Positions 1 to 6,368 of a DNA stretch of 14,979 nucleotides are shown one piece after another. The stretch comes from JBBQVO01 sp038211505 (GTDB taxonomy: Bacteria > Chloroflexota > Dehalococcoidia > DSTF01 > JACRBR01): contig JBBQVO010000072.1 of the NCBI GenBank assembly GCA_038211505.1, positions 1-14,979 on the forward strand. The letters run 5' to 3'. The position numbers were made by a program, and so were the translations under genes. Below the pieces are notes generated by a model, which worked only from the letters and a program-made list of their open reading frames with translations, searched no databases and had not been told where the DNA came from. Numbering within the stretch: the first letter of the stretch is position 1; every line of letters begins with the position of its first letter.

Positions 1-146
1 ACCCACGTGCCCATGGCGCTCGACATCGTGTCGGTGCCGAGAACGTCCTTGAAGAAGCCGTTCCACTGGCGCTCCGAATCGGTGATGAACTGCCGCCACG
101 TGTCCAGGGGATTCTCGATATGCTCGGCGTTTGGGTTCTCGGCCAT
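1..146 (-). CDS. N-terminal fragment of a probable PHA synthase accessory subunit / granule protein (PhaE/PhaR-like)
   Basis: This reading frame enters from its start codon at 146 and runs off the left edge, giving 48 codons. A GGGAG Shine-Dalgarno lies about 8 nt upstream of the ATG. The peptide starts MAENPNAEHIENPLDTW and continues with an amphipathic, Trp-rich stretch (W17, W28, W48) around a WNGFFKDVLGTD segment. No signal peptide is visible. That style resembles the N-termini of PHA synthase accessory subunits (PhaE/PhaR) and phasin-like granule proteins. The next gene upstream in the same direction is a PhaQ-like repressor, 57 nt away, so the two are probably co-transcribed. The family call rests on short sequence plus context; a plain phasin is the main alternative. 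The rest of the gene lies outside the window. Confidence 0.5.
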   Translation of the reverse strand, partial: MAENPNAEHIENPLDTWRQFITDSERQWNGFFKDVLGTDTMSSAMGTW

Positions 147-203
147 GGTGCGCGCTCCCTGCTCTCATCGCCGCGACCAGCGTCGCGAATCGTTTGCTTC
201 GTG

Positions 204-611
204 TTAGCTCTGAGCGGATTTCGCCGAGCGTTTGGCGGTCTCGTCGCCACGATCCGGATTCATGCCTTCGATCGTTTTCTGCAGCACCGCCTGATACTTG
301 CCCAGCACGTCGATCCAGCTCGAAAGAAACAGATCGCCGGCCTTCGTCAGCGAGTACATGCGTCGCGCCGGCCCCGATTCGGACGTGTCCCAGAACGACG
401 ACACGAGCCCTGTGCGTTCGAGCTGCCGCAGAGTTCTGTACACCGTTCCCGAATCAAACGCCGGCAATCCCGCCTCGGCGAGCTGCTGCGCGAGCTGGTA
501 GCCGTAGGCGTTCCAGTTACGCAGAAACGCGAGCAGCGTCGTCGTCAGCAGGTCCCCGTGCATCCGGAACGGCGTGTCTTGCGCGGGCTCCTGCTCGTTG
601 CTCTTCGCCAT
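204..611 (-). CDS. phaQ: PadR-family transcriptional repressor, PhaQ-like (PHB-responsive)
   Basis: The product is 135 aa, a normal length for short PadR regulators. A winged helix-turn-helix spans about residues 20-95: a TLLAFLRNWNAYGYQLAQQL helix pair, then a recognition region with GTVYRTLRQLERTGLV, then a wing ending in SGPARRMYSLTKAG. The WNAYGY and WDTSESGPARR segments match what I recall of Bacillus megaterium PhaQ, the PadR-type repressor that senses poly-3-hydroxybutyrate and controls phasin expression. The start at 611 is chosen because AAGGA lies about 9 nt upstream; an in-frame ATG at 671 lacks such a site. It is divergent from a phasin gene and upstream of a likely PHA synthase subunit, which is the context expected for PhaQ. 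The C-terminal 20 residues are basic and Ser/Ala-rich. PadR identity is near certain; PhaQ orthology is likely. Confidence 0.85.
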   Translation of the reverse strand: MAKSNEQEPAQDTPFRMHGDLLTTTLLAFLRNWNAYGYQLAQQLAEAGLPAFDSGTVYRTLRQLERTGLVSSFWDTSESGPARRMYSLTKAGDLFLSSWIDVLGKYQAVLQKTIEGMNPDRGDETAKRSAKSAQS

Positions 612-705
612 CCTATCACGTCCTTCTGTTGCTGACATATTCGGCAAGTTGCGTCCGAATGAACGACGCAAAACGAACGGTAGTGCGGCTCGTCGCCGCG
701 AGAAT

Positions 706-737
706 CTGTCAAGCTAGTTCAAGATACCACTTGACAG
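706..737. repeat. Perfect 8-bp inverted repeat containing mirrored TTGACA boxes
   Basis: CTGTCAAG (706-713) and CTTGACAG (730-737) are exact reverse complements separated by 16 nt. Each arm contains TTGACA, one facing the phasin and one facing the repressor. The right arm is the -35 box of the phasin promoter. No convincing -10 is seen for the leftward copy, so it may be an operator rather than a second promoter. Confidence 0.6.
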
Positions 738-760
738 CCCATCGCAGCTATGTGTAATAT
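731..760 (+). promoter_or_regulatory. Sigma-70 type promoter of the phasin gene
   Basis: A perfect -35 box TTGACA (731-736) is followed by 18 nt and TAATAT (755-760, four of six consensus bases). The predicted start is near 767, giving a leader of about 65 nt before the phasin ATG. Confidence 0.65.
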
Positions 761-764
761 ACAC
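752..764. promoter_or_regulatory. Candidate repressor operator overlapping the phasin -10 box
   Basis: GTGTA-ATA-TACAC is a perfect 5-bp inverted repeat lying directly over the -10 box. PadR-family operators are typically short AT-centred palindromes of the ATGT...ACAT type, and here the left arm is preceded by A-T, giving ATGTGTA. Binding here would block RNA polymerase. The assignment to PhaQ is inference. Confidence 0.5.
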
Positions 765-775
765 CTATCAACGGA

Positions 776-789
776 GTGACGCAAGTCAC
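776..789. promoter_or_regulatory. Second candidate operator in the phasin leader
   Basis: GTGAC-GCAA-GTCAC is a perfect 5-bp inverted repeat just downstream of the predicted transcription start. It could be a second regulator-binding site or a small leader hairpin. Confidence 0.35.
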
Positions 790-832
790 CGGGCATCGAG
801 CAGCCACGCTGGCAGCAAGGAGAATCAATCCC

Positions 833-1330
833 ATGGCCAAGACCGAAACAGCCGTCGACAAGTACTTCGAAGCGCTCACCGTCAGCTACGACGCGATCAT
901 CGAGGCGATCAAGTCCGGCAACGAGCGCGGCTTCCGCATCTCGAACAACCTGCTCGCCGAGGCACAGCGCGGCCAGCGCGAGACCGTCGATCTCGGCAAG
1001 AAGTTTGCCGAGGACCCGACCGATGTCGGCGGCTTCTACCGCGCCGCCATGGAGGCCACGACGAAGGCCCAGGGCCGCACGCTCGAACTGGCGCGCCAGA
1101 TGTTCGACGAGCTGTCCGAGTCGCGCGGCGAAGCCCGCGAGGTCATCGAGAAGGTGATCAAGGCGCAGCGCGCCGCCGGTGAGGCCGCCGTCGAAGCCAC
1201 GCGCGACGTCGCTTCCACCGCCGCCGACCGCGTCCGCACGGGCGTCGAGCGCGTCACCAACCGCACGGCCGAAGCCGCCGAAGACGTCGCCGGCCGCGCC
1301 AAGAAGGCCACCGCCGCCGCCACCGAGTAA
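833..1330 (+). CDS. phaP: Phasin family protein (PHA granule-associated)
   Basis: A 165-aa protein with no Cys, no signal peptide and no membrane segment, predicted almost wholly alpha-helical. Residues 5-110 form amphipathic helices (for example YFEALTVSYDAIIEAIKSG and MFDELSESRGEAREVIEKV). Residues 111-165 are an Ala/Lys/Arg/Glu-rich helical tail ending AEDVAGRAKKATAAATE, resembling the Ala-Lys-rich tails of some phasins that contact DNA or the granule surface. Phasins coat PHA granules and control their size. The ATG at 833 is chosen over an earlier in-frame start at 776 because AAGGAGA lies at 817-823. The gene is divergent from phaQ, has its own promoter and is closed by a terminator. 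A generic amphipathic stress protein is the alternative, but context favours phasin. The symbol is given by role, not proven orthology. Confidence 0.78.
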   Translation: MAKTETAVDKYFEALTVSYDAIIEAIKSGNERGFRISNNLLAEAQRGQRETVDLGKKFAEDPTDVGGFYRAAMEATTKAQGRTLELARQMFDELSESRGEAREVIEKVIKAQRAAGEAAVEATRDVASTAADRVRTGVERVTNRTAEAAEDVAGRAKKATAAATE

Positions 1331-1351
1331 TCTCAGAGACTTTCGCGAAGA

Positions 1352-1384
1352 GAAATGGCCGAGTCCTAATGACTCGGCCATTTC
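1352..1384 (+). terminator. Strong hairpin terminator after the phasin gene
   Basis: A perfect 14-bp stem (1352-1365 with 1371-1384) closes over a 5-nt CTAAT loop. The 3' arm ends in TTTC and is followed by GTTCGT, so the U-tract is partly inside the stem. It begins 21 nt after the phasin stop and may also terminate leftward transcription. Confidence 0.8.
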
Positions 1385-1444
1385 GTTCGTCAACTCAAAG
1401 GTAACCGCAAACAGCCATCCGCTATCTGGCTAGCCGCTCTCCTC

Positions 1445-2269
1445 CTACGAAACAGGCTGCCAGTACCGCTTGCCCTCGCCCGTCAGCACGCGACCGAACG
1501 TCAGGCCGGGGAAGTGGCTCGTGCCGAGCAGCGCGCTTGATCCTTCGATCTCCTTCGCGAGCGCCTCCTGCGATCGCCGCGCGAGCTTCCCGTCGACGTC
1601 GCCGAGGCCCGACCATTCGGGCTCTGACAACTGCGCCGGACAGCTGATGCCGTCGCCAAGCAGAAATGCGCGCGCATCGCCCGACGACAGCACGACTCCG
1701 GCGTGACCGGGCGTGTGTCCGGGCATCGCGTACACATCGACGCCGGGCGCAATCGACGTGCCACCATCCGCCGCCTTCCAGCGCGGCTCGACTGCGGCGA
1801 AGATGTCGCGGCGCGCGACGGAGCCGGCCGGCAGATCCGTGCGCGACCAGTACGACTGCTCGTCCGTGGTCCATCGGTAGGTCGCGTTCGGGAACGTCGG
1901 CACCATCGCGTCGCCGTCCTTGATCGCCGCCGTGCCGCAGTGATCAGCGTGCAGATGCGTGATAAACACGGTCGTCACGTCGCCAGGTTGCACCCCCGCC
2001 GCCGCCATCTCGCCTAACAGAGCACCGCCGTTCCAGGTGTCCGACTCTATCGCACCAAGCCCGGTATCAATGAGCACCAGCTGATTGCCGGACCGCACGA
2101 GAAAGCAGCCGAATGGAAACGTCAGATTGCCGGCATGATCGAGCCAGCGCGCGTGCGGCTCCCACTGCTCTGCCGTCGTGCCGGCGAAGTACGCCGTCGC
2201 CGGAAACGTCACTTCACCGTCGGCGATGGCGATCACTTCGAGATCGCCGACCTTGAATTTGTTCGACAT
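1445..2269 (-). CDS. MBL-fold (metallo-beta-lactamase superfamily) hydrolase
   Basis: The product is 274 aa. Zinc ligands are readable in order: HLHADH at 105-110, GHTPGH with H185 (H189 follows), D206 in LLGDG, and H252 in the SHFPG near the C-terminus. The LIDTG strand at 67-70 is also typical. This is the full set for a dinuclear-metal hydrolase of the lactonase/glyoxalase-like branch. Substrates of relatives include lactones, thioesters and phosphodiesters; the actual one cannot be read here. The ATG at 2269 is chosen because AAGGAGG sits about 7 nt upstream; an in-frame start 36 nt further up has no such site. It is cytoplasmic, with no signal peptide. It converges on the phasin terminator and is divergent from the HAD gene. 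Confidence 0.88.
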   Translation of the reverse strand: MSNKFKVGDLEVIAIADGEVTFPATAYFAGTTAEQWEPHARWLDHAGNLTFPFGCFLVRSGNQLVLIDTGLGAIESDTWNGGALLGEMAAAGVQPGDVTTVFITHLHADHCGTAAIKDGDAMVPTFPNATYRWTTDEQSYWSRTDLPAGSVARRDIFAAVEPRWKAADGGTSIAPGVDVYAMPGHTPGHAGVVLSSGDARAFLLGDGISCPAQLSEPEWSGLGDVDGKLARRSQEALAKEIEGSSALLGTSHFPGLTFGRVLTGEGKRYWQPVS

Positions 2270-2309
2270 CCACTGCCTCCTTAAGATCCAACGAGTGCCA
2301 ACCACGGCG

Positions 2310-2315
2310 ATCGTA
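2310..2315 (-). promoter_or_regulatory. Possible -10 box for the MBL-fold hydrolase gene
   Basis: On the minus strand TACGAT lies about 40 nt upstream of the ATG, giving a predicted leader of roughly 34 nt that includes the AAGGAGG site. The same TACGAT hexamer occurs before the GNAT gene. No good -35 box is seen. Confidence 0.3.
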
Positions 2316-2371
2316 CTACGCCGCGCGCCTTAGTGTCAGCGGCCGTCGTCGTCGCGCAAAGCCGGAGTGTC

Positions 2372-2380
2372 TGCGAGAAT
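2372..2380 (+). promoter_or_regulatory. Possible extended -10 for a leaderless HAD transcript
   Basis: TGC-GAGAAT is an extended -10 match (TGn then four of six bases) ending only 5 nt before the GTG start codon at 2386. Transcription would begin at or next to the start codon, and no Shine-Dalgarno is visible. Confidence 0.35.
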
Positions 2381-2385
2381 GCGCC

Positions 2386-3030
2386 GTGGCAAACACGCAT
2401 TCAACGAACGGCGCGCCGACCATCGAGGGGCTGATCTTCGACTACGGCGGCGTCCTATGGGACATGCGCTGGGACATTTCGCGCACGCTCGAGCTCGAGC
2501 ACGGCCTGCGCGAGCGCGCCATCGTCGAGACGCTGTACGGTTCCGACACCTGGCGCAAGCTGGAGATCGGCGACGGCGATCGCGACGCATGGCTCGCCGA
2601 AGCGCACGTCGCGCTCGAGACCGTCGCGGGCCGCGAGCTGCCGCCCCTGCACCGTCACTGGCGCGAGAACCAGCATTTGATCGCCCCGACCATAGATCTC
2701 ATCCGCCGCCTGCGCGGCACGTATAAGACGGCGGTGCTCAGCAATGCCGACAGCACGCTCGTCGCCCGCTTCCGCGACACGCACGGCATCGCCGATCTCT
2801 TCGACGACATCGTATGCTCGGCCGATGTCGGCATGGCGAAACCCGAGCCGCGCGTCTACGCGCTCGCCGCGCAGCGCATCAGTCTTCCGCCCGAACAGTG
2901 CGTCTTCGTGGACGATCTCGAACAGAACGTCGAAGCCGCCCGCGCCGCTGGCATGTCCGCCATCCACTTCACCGTCGACCGCGACGATCTCGCTGTGCAG
3001 TTGGCGGCGCTCGGCGTGGTCGCGGACTAG
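2386..3030 (+). CDS. HAD-superfamily hydrolase (subfamily IA, YihX-like)
   Basis: The product is 214 aa, the usual size for this group. HAD motifs are readable: motif I FDYGGVLWD with nucleophile D19; motif II LSNAD (S119); motif III K152 in MAKPEPRVY; motif IV FVDDLEQN with D176/D177. As in YihX-type and epoxide-hydrolase-N-type members, the second Asp of DxD is Gly (D19-Y-G21), which is normal for that branch. The likely role is a small-molecule phosphatase, for example on sugar phosphates, or a dehalogenase-fold hydrolase; the substrate cannot be assigned. The start is GTG at 2386, without a clear ribosome-binding site and 5 nt after an extended -10 match, so translation may be leaderless. 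It is divergent from the MBL gene and followed by a repeat-rich 322-nt gap. Confidence 0.87.
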   Translation: MANTHSTNGAPTIEGLIFDYGGVLWDMRWDISRTLELEHGLRERAIVETLYGSDTWRKLEIGDGDRDAWLAEAHVALETVAGRELPPLHRHWRENQHLIAPTIDLIRRLRGTYKTAVLSNADSTLVARFRDTHGIADLFDDIVCSADVGMAKPEPRVYALAAQRISLPPEQCVFVDDLEQNVEAARAAGMSAIHFTVDRDDLAVQLAALGVVAD

Positions 3031-3175
3031 CCAAGCCGGCATTGTCGACGTTGGATCGCAGGCCTGCAGGGCTTGTCTCTGTTCACAATGACATTGGTCA
3101 GGAGCGCACACGACGATCCGTGCGCGCGAGGACGATTGTTCGCGCACGGCGAGCCCTCACCCCGGCCTCCGGCCA

Positions 3176-3201
3176 CCCCTCTCCCCTTGAGGGGAGAGGG
3201 G
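3176..3201. repeat. GC-rich palindromic repeat (REP-like)
   Basis: CCCCTCTCCCCT (3176-3187) and its exact reverse complement (3190-3201) flank a TG centre. It is preceded by a pyrimidine-rich CCCTCACCCCGGCCTCCGG stretch. This resembles the common dispersed CCCTCTCCC...GGGAGAGGG intergenic repeats of many high-GC genomes. It could also act as a rho-independent-like or transcription-blocking hairpin after the HAD gene. Confidence 0.65.
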
Positions 3202-3287
3202 ATCGGTTCGGACGCTGAGTCAGGCTGGCACTCTCGAGCCAGCGACGATCGGCGTCGGGCGTGAAATGTTCATTCCGCGGCGATCCC

Positions 3288-3316
3288 TTGTCTCTCCGAC
3301 GCGGCGCGAAGATAAT
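3288..3316 (+). promoter_or_regulatory. Sigma-70 type promoter of the CoA-transferase gene
   Basis: TTGTCT (3288-3293), a 17-nt spacer and GATAAT (3311-3316, five of six consensus bases). The predicted start is near 3323, leaving about 30 nt of leader with a GGGAGGA ribosome-binding site before the ATG at 3353. Confidence 0.6.
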
Positions 3317-3352
3317 CGCCCGTAACAGCACGCTCGTCACCCGGGAGGATCG

Positions 3353-4819
3353 ATGGACTGGCAGGACATCTACAAGCAGCGGCTGACGACGCCGCAGGAC
3401 GCCGTGAAGGCGATCCGCAGCGGTGACACCGTGATGATCCCGATCTTCCCGCCGGTCACGCTCGCGCTGGCGCTCGCCGCCCGCAAGGACGAGCTGAAAG
3501 ACGTAACGATCCGGCTGCTCGCGCCGGCCGCCGATCCCGGCTGGCTGCGGATGCCCGACGAATCGACATTCAAGGTGGAGTTCGAGCTCTACATCGGCGA
3601 CTTCGCGCGCTTCGTCATGGACGAGCGGCGCGGCACGTACCTGCCGAATCTCTTCTCGCTCGGCATGAAGGCGTACGACCAGCGGCCCGCCGAGGTGCAT
3701 GTCCCCGATGTGCTGTTCTGTACCGTCTCGAAGCCGAACCGCGCCGGCTTCTGCCACTTCGGTATGCACAACTGGGTGCAGCGATCGTACGCGCGCCGCT
3801 GTCCGACGGTCATCGCGCAGGTCGACGAATCGCTGACGCCTCTGCACGGCGACGTCTACATCCACGTCTCCGAGATCGATCGTTTCGTCGAGTTCACGCC
3901 GCCACCGCTGGATCGCGCCGCCTTCGACGAGATCGTCAAGACGATCGACGACGAGTCGCGGCGAACGGAATGGATCAAGCTTGCCGACGAGTTGCCGTCG
4001 CTCAAGGTGCTGGCCTCCGTGCGAGCGATCATCCCCGCCCTGCGTGCCGGCGACGTGCGCAACCTTCTCGGCATGGGCGAGCCGCCGCCGGAAGCGGAGC
4101 CGATCGCCAAACACCTGCACAGCCTGATCGCGGACGGCGACACGGTGCAGATCGGCGTCGGCGAGCCGTCGCGCGGCATGGTGCGTCTCGGCGCCTTCGA
4201 CGGACGGAAGCATCTCGGCATTCACACGGAGCTGGGTTGGCCGGGCCTCGCCCGCATGTGGCGCGACGGCATCGTCGACGGCAGTCGCAAAGAGATTCAC
4301 GTCGGGAAGAGCGTTGCGGCCGCCTGGACCGGTGTCGACCCCGGCGACGTCGAGATCATCACCGACAATCCGCACTTCGAGCTCTACGATCCCGAGTACG
4401 TGCTCAGCCCCCGCACGCTGACGAAGTTCGATCGCTTCGTCGCCATCAACAATGCGATCACCGTCGACCTGCTCGGCCAGATCAACGCCGAGACCGTGTT
4501 TGGCGGCCGCATGATCAACGGCACCGGCGGCCAGCCGGAGATGCATCTTGCGGGCGCGTTCTCGCCGGGCGGCCGCGCGATCACGCTGCTGCCGTCAACG
4601 GCGATGGGCGGCGCCGTCTCGCGCGTCGTCGCGCAGATGGACGAAGGATCGTTCGTCACGATCCCGCGCTTCTACGCCGACACGATCATCACCGAGTACG
4701 GCATCGCCCGCCTCTGGGGCAAGAACCACCGCCAGCGCGCCGAAGAAATGATCGCCGTCGCGCATCCAGATCATCGCGACGATCTGCGCATGAAGGCGCA
4801 CCAGCTCTGGTGGCCGTAG
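3353..4819 (+). CDS. Acetyl-CoA hydrolase / 4-hydroxybutyrate CoA-transferase family protein
   Basis: The product is 488 aa with both halves of the acetyl-CoA hydrolase/transferase fold (N-terminal about 1-210, C-terminal about 255-488). The conserved GIHTE motif gives the likely catalytic glutamate E293, which forms the glutamyl-CoA thioester in family I CoA-transferases. INGTGGQPEM (388-397) and IITEYGIA (445-452) are further hallmarks of the C-terminal domain. Relatives move CoA between acetyl-CoA and acids such as 4-hydroxybutyrate, butyrate or succinate. It is somewhat longer than typical 4-hydroxybutyrate CoA-transferases (about 430-440 aa), with an insertion around 160-215, so substrate assignment is open. 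The start has GGGAGGA 4 nt upstream. It is monocistronic, with its own promoter and a GC-rich hairpin 17 nt after the stop. Confidence 0.85.
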   Translation: MDWQDIYKQRLTTPQDAVKAIRSGDTVMIPIFPPVTLALALAARKDELKDVTIRLLAPAADPGWLRMPDESTFKVEFELYIGDFARFVMDERRGTYLPNLFSLGMKAYDQRPAEVHVPDVLFCTVSKPNRAGFCHFGMHNWVQRSYARRCPTVIAQVDESLTPLHGDVYIHVSEIDRFVEFTPPPLDRAAFDEIVKTIDDESRRTEWIKLADELPSLKVLASVRAIIPALRAGDVRNLLGMGEPPPEAEPIAKHLHSLIADGDTVQIGVGEPSRGMVRLGAFDGRKHLGIHTELGWPGLARMWRDGIVDGSRKEIHVGKSVAAAWTGVDPGDVEIITDNPHFELYDPEYVLSPRTLTKFDRFVAINNAITVDLLGQINAETVFGGRMINGTGGQPEMHLAGAFSPGGRAITLLPSTAMGGAVSRVVAQMDEGSFVTIPRFYADTIITEYGIARLWGKNHRQRAEEMIAVAHPDHRDDLRMKAHQLWWP

Positions 4820-4835
4820 ACGACCTAGCCCCCGG

Positions 4836-4858
4836 CCCCTTCCCGGTGCGGGAAGGGG
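4836..4858. repeat. GC-rich inverted repeat after the CoA-transferase (possible terminator)
   Basis: CCCCTTCCCG (4836-4845) pairs perfectly with CGGGAAGGGG (4849-4858) over a GTG loop. It has the same purine/pyrimidine style as the 3176-3201 palindrome and is likely a relative. There is no T-run, so any termination role would not be classical. Confidence 0.6.
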
Positions 4859-4969
4859 AGATCGAGCGGTGGCGATTCCCGGACGTTCGCGTTGCCGCGA
4901 GCTCAGATCGAGTGCGGGATCTTGGTCGGTAGTGAGCGTTGCCGCGCCGTGGGTGAAACGGCGAAGCGA

Positions 4970-5418
4970 CTACTCGTCGAGTCGCCGCGTGCCGGGCGGC
5001 GTATCGATCACCGCCAGCGTACAGCGTGAGATGCAGATGAGCTTCTCGTCCTCGCCGCGGATCTCGATCGTCCACACCTGGCTCGTGCGGCCGATGTGGA
5101 CCGGCACGGCGACGGCCGTAGCACGCCGTCGCGCTTCGACCGCACGTGATTGGCGTTGATCTCCTGACCGACGGCCACCTTGCCCGGCGGGCAGTTGACG
5201 TTGGCGCCCGTCGATGCCGCGCTCTCAGCGAGCACGAGCGATGCGCCGCCGTGCAGCATGCCCATCGGCTGATGCACGCGACTCTCGACTGGCATCGTCA
5301 TCACCACGCGCGACTTCGATACATGCTCGAACGTCATCGGCAGCGACTGTCCGATCGAGCGCGCGTGTCCGCGATTGAACATCGAAACGTCAAGCGACTG
5401 CTCGTCAGAAGTCATCAT
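4970..5418 (-). pseudogene. PaaI-type hotdog thioesterase, frameshifted
   Basis: The reading frame starts at 5418 (a second in-frame ATG is at 5415). It contains HQPMGMLHGGASLVLAE, the PaaI/YdiI motif in which the Gly-Gly and Glu form the thioesterase active site, then GQEINANHVRSKRDGV. At about 5120-5121 the frame breaks. The next frame resumes the family pattern exactly, with TAVAVPVHIGRTSQVWTIEI, CISRCTLAVIDTPPG and a TAG at 4970. One missing base in the codon after DGV would restore a 149-aa protein of normal length. Members hydrolyse acyl-CoA or aryl-CoA thioesters in the cytoplasm. The start overlaps the stop of the methyltransferase gene (ATGATGA), and GGAG lies about 8 nt upstream, so the two are translationally coupled. 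A sequencing or assembly error is as likely as real decay. Confidence 0.82.
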
Positions 5419-6254
5419 TCTGCTTTCTCCGCGGCAATGTACGCCAGCGGGATCGTCAGCGCGAGACCACCGCGCTTCTCCGCCTCGATGTTCAAGTTCG
5501 ATTCGAGCCGCTCGAACACCGCCACGCGCCGCTCGTCGGAAACGACCTGCTTCCACGCGCCGAGAAATCCCAGCTTGATGAAGTAGCTGTTGAGCAGCGC
5601 GCTGCCGTCCGCGTAGCGCAACATCGCCGTCCGCTCATGCACGACGATGTTCGCGAAGCCGGCCGTCGTGAGCAGTTCCGTGACGCGGGCGATCGTCGCC
5701 CGATGCGCGACATGCGCCGCGAGCGCATCGACCGCCGCCGATTCACCGAGATCGTCGAGCGTGCGCGCGAAGATGTCGTAGAACTCGCGCATGTGTCCTT
5801 GAAGGTTCGTCGTCAGCGCGAGTGTGCCGCCATCGGCGAGCACACGCCGGCATTCGCGTACGGCAGCAGCCGCGTCGGCGAAGTTGTTCAGTCCCAGGTT
5901 CGAGACGACGAGATCGAACGCGCCGTCGTCGAACGGCAACGCGGACGCATCGGCGTGCGTGATCGTGACGTTGGTGATCGCTGTCGCGGCGGCTTTCGCG
6001 CGCGCACGATCGAGCGCCGCGTCCCATACGTCGATGCCGGTGACGTGACTCGACGGCCCGAGGCGCTGCGCGAGCTGCAGCAGCGGGAATCCCGTGCCGC
6101 AGCCGACATCGAGGACGCGCATATCGGGCCGCATCGGCACGTGATCGAGCAGCAGCAGCCCTGACATCGCCGACCACAACGGCGCTTCGTCGTACGCCGA
6201 TACGACGTCCGGCCGATTGAGATCGATTGCGAAATGGAGATAGTCGTGCGTCAT
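5415..6254 (-). CDS. Class I SAM-dependent methyltransferase
   Basis: The product is 279 aa. SAM-binding motif I is VLDVGCGTG (47-55), followed by the acidic D75 in VTGIDVWD (ribose contact), HADASALPFDDGAFDLVVSN (about 100-119, motif II/III) and a RRVLADGGTLALTT strand (136-149), the pattern of the Methyltransf_11/UbiE-like group. The C-terminal 100 residues vary in this family and probably bind the acceptor, which cannot be named. The start at 6254 is supported by AGGAG about 8 nt upstream; an upstream in-frame start at 6281 is not. It overlaps the thioesterase by 4 nt and is divergent from the SCO6745-like gene across 114 nt. Confidence 0.87.
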   Translation of the reverse strand: MTHDYLHFAIDLNRPDVVSAYDEAPLWSAMSGLLLLDHVPMRPDMRVLDVGCGTGFPLLQLAQRLGPSSHVTGIDVWDAALDRARAKAAATAITNVTITHADASALPFDDGAFDLVVSNLGLNNFADAAAAVRECRRVLADGGTLALTTNLQGHMREFYDIFARTLDDLGESAAVDALAAHVAHRATIARVTELLTTAGFANIVVHERTAMLRYADGSALLNSYFIKLGFLGAWKQVVSDERRVAVFERLESNLNIEAEKRGGLALTIPLAYIAAEKAE

Positions 6255-6368
6255 GCACCGCTCCTGTCCGGACGTTGGCACTGTATGGCGGGCGCGAATC
6301 TGGCGCTACGGCGGCCGCTGGCATACGCTGGCGCGGCCACACGACCTCAACGCTGGAGAATGGAATAC

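Larger units (their letters stand above)
3031..3352. other. 322-nt non-coding gap with three successive inverted repeats
   Basis: No credible gene was found here. The gap contains CGTGCGCG/CGCGCACG (3119-3126 with 3141-3148, 14-nt loop), a GC-rich 12-bp palindrome (3176-3201), GCTGGC/GCCAGC (3224-3229 with 3238-3243), and then the promoter of the CoA-transferase gene. Open frames through it are unsupported by start sites or protein character. Confidence 0.6.

Noticed and set aside
719..1393. 224-codon glycine-rich minus-strand frame
   Set aside because: It lies antisense to the phasin; its Gly-rich runs are the reverse of Ala/Pro-coding GC-rich codons, and it crosses the phasin terminator and promoter.
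3098..4546. 482-codon open frame on the minus strand
   Set aside because: It is antisense to the CoA-transferase gene, is rich in Val/Asp/Arg/His as expected from a high-GC shadow, and has no family motif; the plus-strand protein is clearly real.
3970..4932. 320-codon plus-strand frame
   Set aside because: Overlaps the CoA-transferase in another frame and is dominated by Arg, His and Asp; no ribosome-binding site or motif.
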